Below, piece by piece: positions 54,563 through 63,076 of a DNA stretch of 63,197 nucleotides. Each line of letters opens with the position of its first letter. Position 1 is the stretch's first letter. Origin of the DNA: Myxococcota bacterium (GTDB lineage Bacteria > Myxococcota_A > Polyangia > HGW-17); contig JAHJMN010000144.1 of NCBI GenBank assembly GCA_018821305.1, positions 1-63,197 of the forward strand, given 5' to 3'. The notes below the pieces were generated by a model. It was not told the origin of the DNA. It ran no database searches and saw only the letters and a program-made list of their open reading frames with translations. The position numbers were made by a program, and so were the translations under genes.

Positions 54563-55971
54563 GGAAAATCCTCCATTTTAACGGCCCATAGCCTATCGGG
54601 TTTTACGCGGCTGCGGGGAATAAATTGTCCACGTCCCTTTTCAGCTGTGAGAATTCCGTTGTCGTATACAACTTCGCCTCGGGACAGAACAACAGCGACG
54701 CTTCCTGAAATCTGCATACCATCATAGGGGTTGTGATCGCAACCGGAAAACAGGTCTTCAGAATTGAAAGAAGTAACGGAAGCGGGATCGAAAAATATAA
54801 GATCCGCGTCACTGCCCGGCCTGATTGTGCCTTTTCGCGGATAAAGACCGGACAAAATTGCAGCATTGGTTGATAATAGCCTGACGAGCCTCGTCCAACC
54901 GAATCGTCCCGCAGTAATAGCGCCATTTTGTAAAAGCATGAACCGGTTTTCAATTCCCGCAAGACCGTTGGGTACCATTCGAAAATCTTCACCGTTTTCC
55001 ATTCTGTCTTCCATATTGAAGGGACAGTGATCCGTACTTACTACATCAATATCTCCCGTTATCAGGCCATCCCACAATGCGTCAAGATGTTCAATGTTCC
55101 GAAGAGGTGGTGAACATACGAAGGGAGCACTTTCAGGCCAGGGTCTGTCAAGCATTGTGTCATTAAGCCACAGATACTGAGGGCAGGTTTCACCAAAGAG
55201 TGGAATTCCTTTCAGTGACGCATCACGAAGAACTTCAAGGACTTCTGCTGCGCTGATATGAACAATCACTGTGGGACAGAAAGTCTCCCTCACAAGTTCA
55301 TAGAGTACCTTTGCCGCATTAAGTTCCTGATATGCGGGTCGTGTCCGGGCATGCTCAGCCATGGACAACTGATTTTGCTCGGATGACTTGGCCCTGAGAC
55401 TTTCAATTTCATTTCCGTCTTCCGTATGAACAAACAGAACTCCGCCACATTCCTTTACTTTTTTCATCACATTCATGATCTGCAGTGGAGTCATCATATA
55501 ACGATCGGGATAGGCCATAAAAACCTTGAATCCGCGAATACCTCGCCCAACTGCGTGTTCGATGCCCGCCATGGTAGACTCTGAGTCGTCGGTAAGACAG
55601 AGATGAAATGAGTAATCTATTCTGGAGTCCTGAGCTTTTTCAAACCAGCGATCAATTGCTGCGGACAGGGATTCACCTTTCGCAGGGGAAATGTAATCAA
55701 CAATTGTGGTTGTACCACCAGCAATGGCTGCTGCTGTTCCCGTATCGAAATCATCGGCAGATGTGTATTTACCGACTTCAAGGCTCAAATGCGTATGGAT
55801 ATCAATAAGTCCCGGCATGCATATCAAACCGCGAGCATCAAAAATAGTATCCCCTTCCGATGGATCAATATCGAAAAAAGTCCCTATAATTGTACCGTTT
55901 TCAACAGCAATATCCACCGGAGCAACGCCACAGTGATCCACAACAAGAGCACCCTTGATTAAAAGAGTCAT
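54544..55971 (-). CDS. dihydropyrimidinase/hydantoinase (cyclic amidohydrolase)
   Basis: About 475 residues. Motifs include GLIDIHTHL, the carboxylatable lysine in GFKVFMAYPD, HTEDG, VIVHISAAE and the catalytic aspartate in STDHCPF. It opens six-membered or hydantoin rings in pyrimidine or amino-acid-derivative degradation. Which substrate is used is undecided. The ATG at 55971 has AGGAG upstream. It is the first gene of the operon with ssnA, the amphipathic protein and mutS. Confidence 0.92.
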   Translation of the reverse strand: MTLLIKGALVVDHCGVAPVDIAVENGTIIGTFFDIDPSEGDTIFDARGLICMPGLIDIHTHLSLEVGKYTSADDFDTGTAAAIAGGTTTIVDYISPAKGESLSAAIDRWFEKAQDSRIDYSFHLCLTDDSESTMAGIEHAVGRGIRGFKVFMAYPDRYMMTPLQIMNVMKKVKECGGVLFVHTEDGNEIESLRAKSSEQNQLSMAEHARTRPAYQELNAAKVLYELVRETFCPTVIVHISAAEVLEVLRDASLKGIPLFGETCPQYLWLNDTMLDRPWPESAPFVCSPPLRNIEHLDALWDGLITGDIDVVSTDHCPFNMEDRMENGEDFRMVPNGLAGIENRFMLLQNGAITAGRFGWTRLVRLLSTNAAILSGLYPRKGTIRPGSDADLIFFDPASVTSFNSEDLFSGCDHNPYDGMQISGSVAVVLSRGEVVYDNGILTAEKGRGQFIPRSRVKPDRLWAVKMEDFPWAFCQ

Positions 55972-56111
55972 TCTGCACTCCTGACCGGGGAACAAACCCG
56001 GGAATAATACTGACAGTTCAACAGGTTTATGAAAACATTCAAGGCCTCATTACGAATAAAAATGATGAGAACTGAATATTTTACTTTTTTAACAAAAGGT
56101 TATATATACAT

Positions 56112-56175
56112 AGTTAATGTCCTGTAATTCGCTCAGCAAAGGACTTTATTTAAAAATTCTGATAGGACTCGAACT
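56112..56175. repeat. family B repeat (short form)
   Basis: AGTTAATGTCCTGTAATTCGC ... AGGACTCGAACT, ~64 bp, with an internal TTTATTTAAAAAT palindrome. It lies in the 311-bp gap between two divergent genes. A TTCTGAA/TTCAGAA hairpin (56255-56274) sits against the ribosome site of the next gene. Confidence 0.6.
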
Positions 56176-56282
56176 ACATAAACCTGATGTGTGGTATTGG
56201 ACAACATTTTTAATGTTATGTACAGAAAAAAAACCTACAACTATATAGTCACTATTCTGAAATTCACTTCAGAAAGGAATTT

Positions 56283-58535
56283 ATGAAAAGGGATAAAATG
56301 CGATTTTCAATTATTTTAATTACCTCCCTCACGTTACTGGCGTGCGGTGATAATAAAAAACAGAACAACACAAAAGATAATAATTCAGAATCTACTGAAA
56401 ATACAAAGAATAATCAGACCAACTCTGAGAAGCCAACCAACAAAAAACCACCGGTACCTGTGAAAAAAGAAATCAAAGATCCGGTGACTTTTTGCAGTGC
56501 CGGCAAATGCGAACAAATAGAAAGAGCAGATGCAGAAAAGAACGGCCTGGCGATTATCGACATGTCCGATAATTTTGCTCCATACATTTTTTCTGAAGTT
56601 ACGCCGGGAGAAACAGAAAAGAAAACCAATAATTACCGGAAAACATGGTTTAACCTTGCCAATGACGTTACTGATGAAGGCGGTCGTAAATTAAAAGACG
56701 GTGAGCACAATTATCTGGAATTATTCGGTATTCCCCCGTCAATGACGGTTCTTAAAAAGCGATTTGTTAACTCTGCAGATTCAGAATGCGCCAAAAAACA
56801 CCGACCGGAACTTTTCAAGGAATTCGGAAAAAGCCTTTACTGGAATGTGGAACGGCCTAAAGCTGTTGCACAGGTCTATGAATCAGCACGAAAGCAAGCC
56901 CTGAAATACGCAAAATCCAAGAAAATCGACAATCTTGATGAATACATACAGAACCCAAAAAATACAAAAAATCGAATTTTGAAACAGTACCGGGCTGCCT
57001 GGTTTAAATACCATGCCCTGAATGAGCTTTCTGAGCGACTCCTGTGCGAAGAAGTTGTGATTAAAGGCGAACTTCGCAAAAACCTTTTCGGTTCCAATCT
57101 CCGTTCTGCCGTGCGTTCTTTCGAAAGAAAACATATGATTTTCGGATGGGGCTATGTAAATAAAAAAATGCTGAAGTATCTTCAGAATTCTATGCTTGAA
57201 AACGATTTCCTTGCCCTTAAAAGAGCCATGCGTGAGCGCGTTGCCCACTCTCTGGCAATTTTTGAAGATGGCAGCATAAAAAAGCGAGCATATTTCAAAG
57301 AAAGCACTGACCTGATCCATGATATTCGAGACCAACTTCTAAAAGATATGGGAATCGACTCTCCCGCAAAAGCATTGGAGTTTTTCCGTAAAACTAATGA
57401 TTTTTCACGTTTTGATGTAGCAATTAAAATAAAACCACTTCCACCATATTATAAGAAACACATGGAACTGTTTGCGAAAACCAGCATCGGTGACGTCTGG
57501 TATGATGTCCCCTATACAAAAGACGGTAAACCGCTGGGCCAGGGACGTGGACGGCTTCCTCATGTTTATCTTTACACTCGCTGGAAAGGGCAGGATTTGC
57601 CCCTCATGAAACTGGGAACAACCGCCGGCGGATGGCAAAAAGAATTTGTTGAAAATGAAATCTTCCTCAAATACAAAAGCTCGGACCTCGGTGCTTACGA
57701 ATGGAAGTACATTGTTGGAGCTCCCGTTTGGTTCCCTCCTGCAACGACTCCACCAAGGGAGCTCATGTCCTTTGTTAAAACGAAACAAGGGTGGAAACAT
57801 ATACTTAAAAAATCAAGTTTTGGCCCGTCCTACGCATCTGCCTATGGACTGGCAATGGGTATTCATACAATCACTCGAAAAAAACGTAACGGTACTGAAG
57901 AAGATCTGGATCGCGGAATCAGAACTCACGGCAGTGTCAACTATATGTCGATTCTTGTGGGTCACTCCCACGGATGCCACCGCCTTCACAATCATCTGAG
58001 TGTGCGCATGTTCTCAAATATCCTGCGCCGCCGCAAACACGAACGGATGGGTCAGCAGATCATTAAAGATTGGCGTCATTTTTTCATGTATGATGGGAAA
58101 ACTCAAAAGCTGGAACTTAATGATAAAGGATATTACTTCAAGTTGACACCTCCCTTGTCCATTACTGTTGGTAGAGGAGCCATTTTGGGCAAAGTAAAGC
58201 AGCCTATCAAGGATCTTGTTCGAATTCCGAATAAAAAATACCGTGAGGATGTGGAAATAGGAATGAATATTGGGGAAAATGGGAATCTTGAACCCGCGAA
58301 CACCGAAGATGCCACAGCAATTGACGGTACCGAAACTGGTGACGCATCCAAAGTAAAAACAGTGACGGACCCTGCGACAGCAAAACCTGACGATGTAAAA
58401 GACGGTAAAAAGCCCAACGCAGACAAAAAAGATGTCAAACCTGATGGAACGAAAAAAGACCCCAAACCGAGGGCCGAGAAAAACCTTAAAACTGCCCCAG
58501 CCCTGAAACCCGCAACGCCTGCAATGAAACCCTGA
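56283..58535 (+). CDS. lipoprotein L,D-transpeptidase (YkuD domain)
   Basis: 750 residues. The lipobox LLAC is followed by an Asn/Lys/Pro-rich linker. The central ~300 residues are helical with no known family. The YkuD domain (~400-620) has the catalytic segment THGSVNYMSILVGHSHGCHR, i.e. His and the SHGCxR cysteine. It would cross-link peptidoglycan 3-3 or attach lipoproteins to it. A Lys/Asp/Pro tail (~670-750) may bind the wall. AAGGA precedes the ATG; a second ATG (56298) is possible. Confidence 0.85.
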   Translation: MKRDKMRFSIILITSLTLLACGDNKKQNNTKDNNSESTENTKNNQTNSEKPTNKKPPVPVKKEIKDPVTFCSAGKCEQIERADAEKNGLAIIDMSDNFAPYIFSEVTPGETEKKTNNYRKTWFNLANDVTDEGGRKLKDGEHNYLELFGIPPSMTVLKKRFVNSADSECAKKHRPELFKEFGKSLYWNVERPKAVAQVYESARKQALKYAKSKKIDNLDEYIQNPKNTKNRILKQYRAAWFKYHALNELSERLLCEEVVIKGELRKNLFGSNLRSAVRSFERKHMIFGWGYVNKKMLKYLQNSMLENDFLALKRAMRERVAHSLAIFEDGSIKKRAYFKESTDLIHDIRDQLLKDMGIDSPAKALEFFRKTNDFSRFDVAIKIKPLPPYYKKHMELFAKTSIGDVWYDVPYTKDGKPLGQGRGRLPHVYLYTRWKGQDLPLMKLGTTAGGWQKEFVENEIFLKYKSSDLGAYEWKYIVGAPVWFPPATTPPRELMSFVKTKQGWKHILKKSSFGPSYASAYGLAMGIHTITRKKRNGTEEDLDRGIRTHGSVNYMSILVGHSHGCHRLHNHLSVRMFSNILRRRKHERMGQQIIKDWRHFFMYDGKTQKLELNDKGYYFKLTPPLSITVGRGAILGKVKQPIKDLVRIPNKKYREDVEIGMNIGENGNLEPANTEDATAIDGTETGDASKVKTVTDPATAKPDDVKDGKKPNADKKDVKPDGTKKDPKPRAEKNLKTAPALKPATPAMKP

Positions 58536-58584
58536 TCCTGAACTTACCCCCTTTGTTCCCCACATGAATTTACGTTAGCATAGT

Positions 58585-58644
58585 ACGTGGCCTGTTAGGA
58601 TTTTTAATAAAATCCTTCGCGAAGCGAATTACAGGACAGTAACT
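58585..58644. repeat. family B repeat (short form)
   Basis: A ~60-bp hairpin: ACGTGGCCTGTTAGGATTTT ... ATCCTTCGCGAAGCGAATTA ... CAGGACAGTAACT. Closely matches 62723-62781 in reverse. Confidence 0.7.
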
Positions 58645-58698
58645 AACTAGCGTAAACAGAAAACATATTATATTATCATTCAGAAAATGAGGGACATC

Positions 58699-60486
58699 AT
58701 GAAAAAACTAATAATTTTTGCTGTAATATTAATATCATGCGGAAAAACTAAAACTGAAGAAAAACCCAGAAGTTTTTATGAGCAGAAAATCAGACAGTGC
58801 AAACCTGATTTACTGACTACTGCCAATGGAATTATTGAAAAAAATATCGATGTCTTTAAAAATTCGGGATTTAAAATACCCCTTGGCAATCCTCTTCAAA
58901 ATGCCATTTCCTCAATACTCTATCGAAAAACCCTCGAATCAATTCTATTTGCAGGTTCCGAAGAAAAATTCAATGCAAAAATAAATGGTGAGTGGTCAGC
59001 ATTCAAAAATTGCTTTGATAAAACAGATTGCAAATCACTTGCTGTTTGCAGCATGGATTTTTTTGGTGTCCGCTTTATAAATTCTATTTCGGAACAGGAA
59101 AAACTCAGATTAATCAATACATACCAGCCTGTACCTCAAGAAAATGTTTTACCTGATAATATTGATTCGGGGCTCAAACCTAAACCAATTGATTTAAAAT
59201 TAGAATCACATGATATTTCCCAAATACCCGATGGATTTAAATTTGAGAAATCCACAGGTGAATACATAAGTTTCTGGACTGCAAATGTTAACAGCGTATT
59301 TTATAACTACTATGAAAATAAAGACATTAACAGTCGTAGAGTAAAATTTCCGATGATTCCTGCTTCCCCAGTTGTATTTAAATCAAAAAGCGGAGGCGTT
59401 TTTGTAAATGGAGGCAAATATATTTATGCCGTGGATAAAAAACTACTTGCTCACCCCGTCTGGAAAACAAAGGAAGGATTTAAAATTGGGGCAGCAACTA
59501 TCCATAAAAACAATATTTTAATTGCCTCTCAGGGTTCACTTATTATTTTGAATGCTCAATTTAAAGAAGTGTCCAGAGTTGATTTTAAGCTTTCTCGTCA
59601 AAAGGAAGGGCATGATATCATAATGAATGGCGATGAAGCCATGATTCTGGATAATGTAGTTATCCCGATTTTTCTATTCAGAGTTGATATCTCAAATCCT
59701 GAAAAACCTGTACTTCTTGATAGAATCCAGGATATGGCGACCTGGGCCCATCTGAAATTTCAATGGCTCGATACAAAATCAAAACGCTGGGCGGTTTTAC
59801 GCACCAGTTCAAACCGATGTGGAACTACCGAATCAATATTGACCATGGATATCAAGACTCCAGCTTCCCCCGTGGAACATAAATCCGGTAGAGACCACTT
59901 CATGGAGAAATCTGATTCTATCCTCAACATTTTCACTCCATGGACATATTCCAGTGGGCACTGCAATCGCTTCGCTGTTGGTTTCAAAAAGAAATTTCCA
60001 ATGAAACGCCGCAAACTTATAATGAGAAGCAAAAAACATAAACATCCAGAGATGATAAGTATGCCAGCAATCGGTGACCATAGATTAGACATGGAAGGAA
60101 CTGAAGACATATCTGATGATGAAATGGGCTCAAATAAAAGGGCATCCCCTAAAAAAGAAAATGAAATGAAGGATAAAACAACTGGCTACCGTTTCAGTTC
60201 CGGAACCGGCAATGATTCTGTCCATATACTTGCGAGTAATTCCGGAGGCTTTTTTATTGGAAAATACGATCTCACTGCAAAAGGAGTATTTAAACCAATT
60301 TATAAATTTAAAGAAAATGATATCCAGGATTTAAGACAGGCTTTAATTACTGATTCCGGTAATATCGTAATAGTTTATATAAATAAACAAGTGTTTTATT
60401 TCTCATATTTAAACGAAAAATACAAAAAACTGAAACAATTCCCAATCAATCTCAAATCACCTATATTCATTCTTGCAGGCTTCTAA
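58699..60486 (+). CDS. lipoprotein with beta-propeller-like region, unknown function
   Basis: About 595 residues from the ATG at 58699, which has GAGGG upstream; an earlier ATG (58687) lacks one. The signal peptide ends in LISC. The middle is built of repeated beta segments (GGVFVNGGKYIYAVDKK; ILIASQGSLIILNAQFKEV; GGFFIGKYDLTAKGVF) like a PQQ/WD-type propeller. No catalytic motif is seen. It may bind proteins or wall polymers next to the L,D-transpeptidase gene. It converges on the next gene. Confidence 0.6.
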   Translation: MKKLIIFAVILISCGKTKTEEKPRSFYEQKIRQCKPDLLTTANGIIEKNIDVFKNSGFKIPLGNPLQNAISSILYRKTLESILFAGSEEKFNAKINGEWSAFKNCFDKTDCKSLAVCSMDFFGVRFINSISEQEKLRLINTYQPVPQENVLPDNIDSGLKPKPIDLKLESHDISQIPDGFKFEKSTGEYISFWTANVNSVFYNYYENKDINSRRVKFPMIPASPVVFKSKSGGVFVNGGKYIYAVDKKLLAHPVWKTKEGFKIGAATIHKNNILIASQGSLIILNAQFKEVSRVDFKLSRQKEGHDIIMNGDEAMILDNVVIPIFLFRVDISNPEKPVLLDRIQDMATWAHLKFQWLDTKSKRWAVLRTSSNRCGTTESILTMDIKTPASPVEHKSGRDHFMEKSDSILNIFTPWTYSSGHCNRFAVGFKKKFPMKRRKLIMRSKKHKHPEMISMPAIGDHRLDMEGTEDISDDEMGSNKRASPKKENEMKDKTTGYRFSSGTGNDSVHILASNSGGFFIGKYDLTAKGVFKPIYKFKENDIQDLRQALITDSGNIVIVYINKQVFYFSYLNEKYKKLKQFPINLKSPIFILAGF

Positions 60487-60522
60487 CCCTTCTTCCCATC
60501 AGTGCACCATCACGACCATAGG

Positions 60523-61407
60523 TCAAGGACACCTCCAATTCTGACGTAGAAGAAGATAAATATCTCTAGCTAAAATTGTTATATCATATGTGGGAGTCCC
60601 TATTTTTCGTAGTTCTTTAATTATAACATTTACGACATTTTCAGGTATTTCTGTATTTACATTCAAATCCAGGACTATGTTTAACAGTATAAGACTCCTT
60701 TTTACTCTAAAGTCTTCTATACCTCCTAAATTACAATAATGCTCATTCAGAAGGTGGTTTAAATATTCTTTTCCTGAATTGCTGATATATTTCAATCTTG
60801 GAAGGAAAACTCTTAATGGATCAAAATTCTTAATTCCTGAATCTTTTTCATTAAGAATTATTTTAAAATCTTCCACCCCAAGTTGCCTTTCTAATTCTAT
60901 TTTTGCCCGGTCTAACCAACGAAAATGGTTATAATCCCATGGCTTTGAAACAATATAATCAATTAATTGTGTAACACTTGAAATATTTACATCACAGTCT
61001 TCAAAAAGTGTTTTCCATTCCAATTCAACTGTGTACGGAATCTTACCGTTTTCCTTAATAAAACTTTTATCAACATGCTTTAAAAACCTTAAACTTCTAG
61101 CCCAGGCAACTGCCCATAAATCAGCAATTGAGTCATTAAAATCAAGGCTTATCTTATCAGGATGAATCCATTCTTTAGATAATTTTACCAGAATTTGAGT
61201 AGAGTATGCAGCAATTGCTTCCACACGTTCTCCAACCAAATTATATGTGTAAGAAGGGCCTGTAGTACCCATCTCAATAGACTTTTTTTTCAATCCTTTA
61301 ATGGTTTTCTGAATTGATTTTTTATCTCCGTTGGCTGTATTAAGTAATTCCCAATAACCATCGCTTCTTTTCATAATTTCTTTTATCAAAATATCTTTTA
61401 TTTCCAT
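60523..61407 (-). CDS. hypothetical protein, AT-rich orphan
   Basis: 294 residues, almost entirely helical. Segments such as DLWAVAWARSLRFLKHV and NHLLNEHYCNLGG hold many aromatic residues. No family is recognised. The DNA is more AT-rich than the core genes, suggesting transfer. AAAGG lies before the ATG. It is 14 bp after the next small gene and probably in an operon with it. Confidence 0.5.
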   Translation of the reverse strand: MEIKDILIKEIMKRSDGYWELLNTANGDKKSIQKTIKGLKKKSIEMGTTGPSYTYNLVGERVEAIAAYSTQILVKLSKEWIHPDKISLDFNDSIADLWAVAWARSLRFLKHVDKSFIKENGKIPYTVELEWKTLFEDCDVNISSVTQLIDYIVSKPWDYNHFRWLDRAKIELERQLGVEDFKIILNEKDSGIKNFDPLRVFLPRLKYISNSGKEYLNHLLNEHYCNLGGIEDFRVKRSLILLNIVLDLNVNTEIPENVVNVIIKELRKIGTPTYDITILARDIYLLLRQNWRCP

Positions 61408-61421
61408 TTTGCGACCTTTTA

Positions 61422-61667
61422 CTATTTGCCTATTAATATTTCAATCCAATTCTTTCCTGATTCATCAACTCCTTTTTGAATACCAGCCTCTTCTCCAATA
61501 TACAACTCAATCAATAATTCTGGATTTCCGCTCTCATAAACAGCGACGAGATAATCAGGCTCTGATGAAGTATTTTCAGGACGGATATCGAAAGTTATCG
61601 TTTTTTTAAAACGCTCATAATTATGCTCAACAAATTCAACTTTTATATCTATATGCTCTACGGTCAA
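61422..61667 (-). CDS. hypothetical small acidic protein
   Basis: 81 residues from a TTG, with no better start visible. Beta-rich and acidic (DIRPENTSSEPDYLVAVY, ELYIGEEAGIQKGVDESG). It may be an accessory or immunity-type partner of the 294-residue protein; this is only positional inference. Confidence 0.4.
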   Translation of the reverse strand: MTVEHIDIKVEFVEHNYERFKKTITFDIRPENTSSEPDYLVAVYESGNPELLIELYIGEEAGIQKGVDESGKNWIEILIGK

Positions 61668-61695
61668 AACAGCACTATTTTCTTTCGATGTTCGC

Positions 61696-61936
61696 TAACT
61701 GCTTCCTGAGAAATACGATTGTGAATCATTTTGAGGAAATACTTCAGGAAAAAGCCCCTGATTGACCTGTTCCTGCTACTGATTACCTGTTTTCTTGATT
61801 TTTCAACAGGGACTCAGGAAAACAGGATACAGGAACAGCAGCAGGTCATAACCATTTAGTATCAAACAATAATTGTAAAAGATAAAGTTTTCAACTCACC
61901 TTCAATATCACGATCCTTTTCTAATGAAGCGGTCTA
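61696..61936 (+). repeat. MITE-like family A, copy 9 (complete)
   Basis: 241 bp, from TAACTGCTTCCTGAG to CTAATGAAGCGGTCTA. It separates the orphan genes from the toxin-antitoxin locus. It is one of few copies not directly downstream of a gene. Confidence 0.88.
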
Positions 61937-61971
61937 ACCTCTGAGAAGGTTACTTATAAAATATATTCTCA

Positions 61972-61999
61972 TTGACATTTGTATCTTATAAGCTACAAC
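61972..61999 (+). promoter_or_regulatory. toxin-antitoxin promoter with 20-bp operator palindrome
   Basis: TTGACA (61972) is followed by TTGTATCTTATAAGCTACAA (61979-61998), a palindrome with only one mismatched pair. TACAAC (61994) is a possible -10 at 16-bp spacing, placing the start at the ATG (62006). Autorepression by the antitoxin is expected. Confidence 0.55.
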
Positions 62000-62005
62000 A
62001 CTTAT

Positions 62006-62338
62006 ATGGCTGATGTATTCGAATTACAAGAATATATTAACGAAAACGGTCAAAATAAATTTCGTAACTGGATTTTATCACTGGATAGATCACTCCGAAA
62101 TAGAATAAACATTGCCTTAACTAAGGCACGTTTAGGAAACTTAGGAGATCATAAATCAGTTTGAAATGGACTTTTTGAAATCTGGCTTGATTTTGGAGCA
62201 GGGTACAGAATTTATTACTACAAAGATGGAGCTAAGTTAATTATTTTATTATGCGGTGGTGACAAATCATCACAAAAAAAAGATATAAAACAAGCAAAGG
62301 AATATCTTGTTGAGTATATCAGGAGAACCCATGAATAA
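62006..62338 (+). pseudogene. RelE/HigB-type toxin (addiction module killer protein), interrupted by in-frame TGA
   Basis: A 110-residue frame would encode the family's usual length: FELQEYINENGQNKFRNWIL ... GNLGDHKSV, then GLFEIWLDFGAGYRIYYYKD, LLCGGDKSSQKKDI. An in-frame TGA sits at codon 53 (62162-62164), where the family normally has glycine. A single GGA-to-TGA change explains it. No selenocysteine signal is visible, so it is best read as an inactivated toxin. The downstream antitoxin overlaps its end and remains intact. Could also be a sequencing error or recoding. Confidence 0.8.
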
Positions 62339-62645
62339 AATTACAGAAAACTACACTGATAACCTTTATAATGATTTAAGAGATCCTGCAGAAGCTGCTG
62401 AATATTTAAACGCCGCACTTGAAGAAGGCTCGTTGGATGTCTTTTTACTTGCATTAAAAGACATCGCATCAGCAAATAACATTTCAGAAATTTCCAGAAA
62501 AACTGAACTTAACAGGGTAAACATTTACAGAATGCTTTCACCAAAGGGAAATCCTCAATTAAAAAGTTTATTTGCAATTTTACACAGTTTAGGTCTACAG
62601 GTACAAGTATCTGCAGAAAAAAATCACAAATCCTCCCAAATTTAA
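62331..62645 (+). CDS. addiction-module antitoxin, HTH (HigA-like, COG3636 type)
   Basis: 104 residues. Starts ENYTDNLYNDLRDPAEAAEY, as in probable addiction-module antidote proteins. The helix-turn-helix is ISEISRKTELNRVNIYRML, followed by LKSLFAILHSLGLQV. It neutralises the partner toxin and represses the operon at the upstream palindrome. It overlaps the toxin frame by 8 bp. The partner carries a stop codon, so the antitoxin may be free-standing now. Confidence 0.85.
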   Translation: MNKITENYTDNLYNDLRDPAEAAEYLNAALEEGSLDVFLLALKDIASANNISEISRKTELNRVNIYRMLSPKGNPQLKSLFAILHSLGLQVQVSAEKNHKSSQI

Positions 62646-62722
62646 TTGTCCTGAGTGATCAACTCCTTTTTTAATATTGGAAACATTCCCCAATCTTTTT
62701 GCAGACCCTGTTTAGTTTAGAC

Positions 62723-62781
62723 AGTCCGTGTCCTGTAATTCGCTTTGCGAAGGATTTTATTAAAAATCCTAACAGGACACT
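62723..62781. repeat. family B repeat (short form)
   Basis: GTGTCCTGT ... ACAGGACAC is a perfect 9-bp outer stem, with AATTCGCTTTGCGAAGG and AGGATTTT/AAAATCCT-type inner palindromes. It is the best short-form copy. Confidence 0.75.
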
Positions 62782-62784
62782 AAA

Positions 62785-62869
62785 GTAGCAGAAGCAGGAT
62801 AATCAGTGTCTTTTTCCTGAATATTTTCTTTGAGTTAAGTTACTATCGTATTACTTCGCAAGCGGTCTA
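62785..62869 (-). repeat. MITE-like family A, copy 10 (half copy)
   Basis: Only the left half remains (GCAGGATAATCAGTGTC ... TTCGCAAGCGGTCTA). It abuts the family B element, which may have broken it. Confidence 0.7.
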
Positions 62870-62924
62870 GTTTTCCGAAATCAACACGTAAACCCTCAAA
62901 TGTAGTTGAATGAAAAGATCATGA

Positions 62925-63047
62925 GCCTGTGCAAACACAGGCGCAAGCTTATCAGCCCGGCTCGTAAGAGCCGGGTAAGCAAATAACACTCACCCCTTTC
63001 CCCCTTTTGTTGTGCCGCCTGCGGCGGCACAACAAAAGGGGGAAAGG
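62925..63047. ncRNA. three-hairpin structured segment (candidate RNA or DNA element)
   Basis: Hairpin 1: GCCTGTG-caaa-CACAGGC (62925-62942). Hairpin 2: GCTTA and TAAGC flank CCCGGCTC-gtaa-GAGCCGGG (62947-62980), closed by a GNRA-type GUAA loop. Hairpin 3: a perfect 25-bp inverted repeat with a 3-nt loop (62995-63019/63023-63047), starting CCTTTCCCCC. No open frame covers it. It lies between two family A ends in a gene-free 550-bp stretch, so it could be a terminator cluster, a small RNA, or mobile-element DNA. Type is uncertain. Confidence 0.45.
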
Positions 63048-63076
63048 ACAGGGATTTTATCCCCAAATCCTGAAGC

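Noticed and set aside
56255-56274. Hairpin TTCTGAA/TTCAGAA as a riboswitch-like regulator of the L,D-transpeptidase
   Set aside because: A 7-bp AT-rich stem alone is too weak to support regulation.
62006-62338. Selenoprotein reading of the in-frame TGA
   Set aside because: The family has glycine there, one base change explains the TGA, and no bacterial SECIS-like hairpin was seen just downstream.
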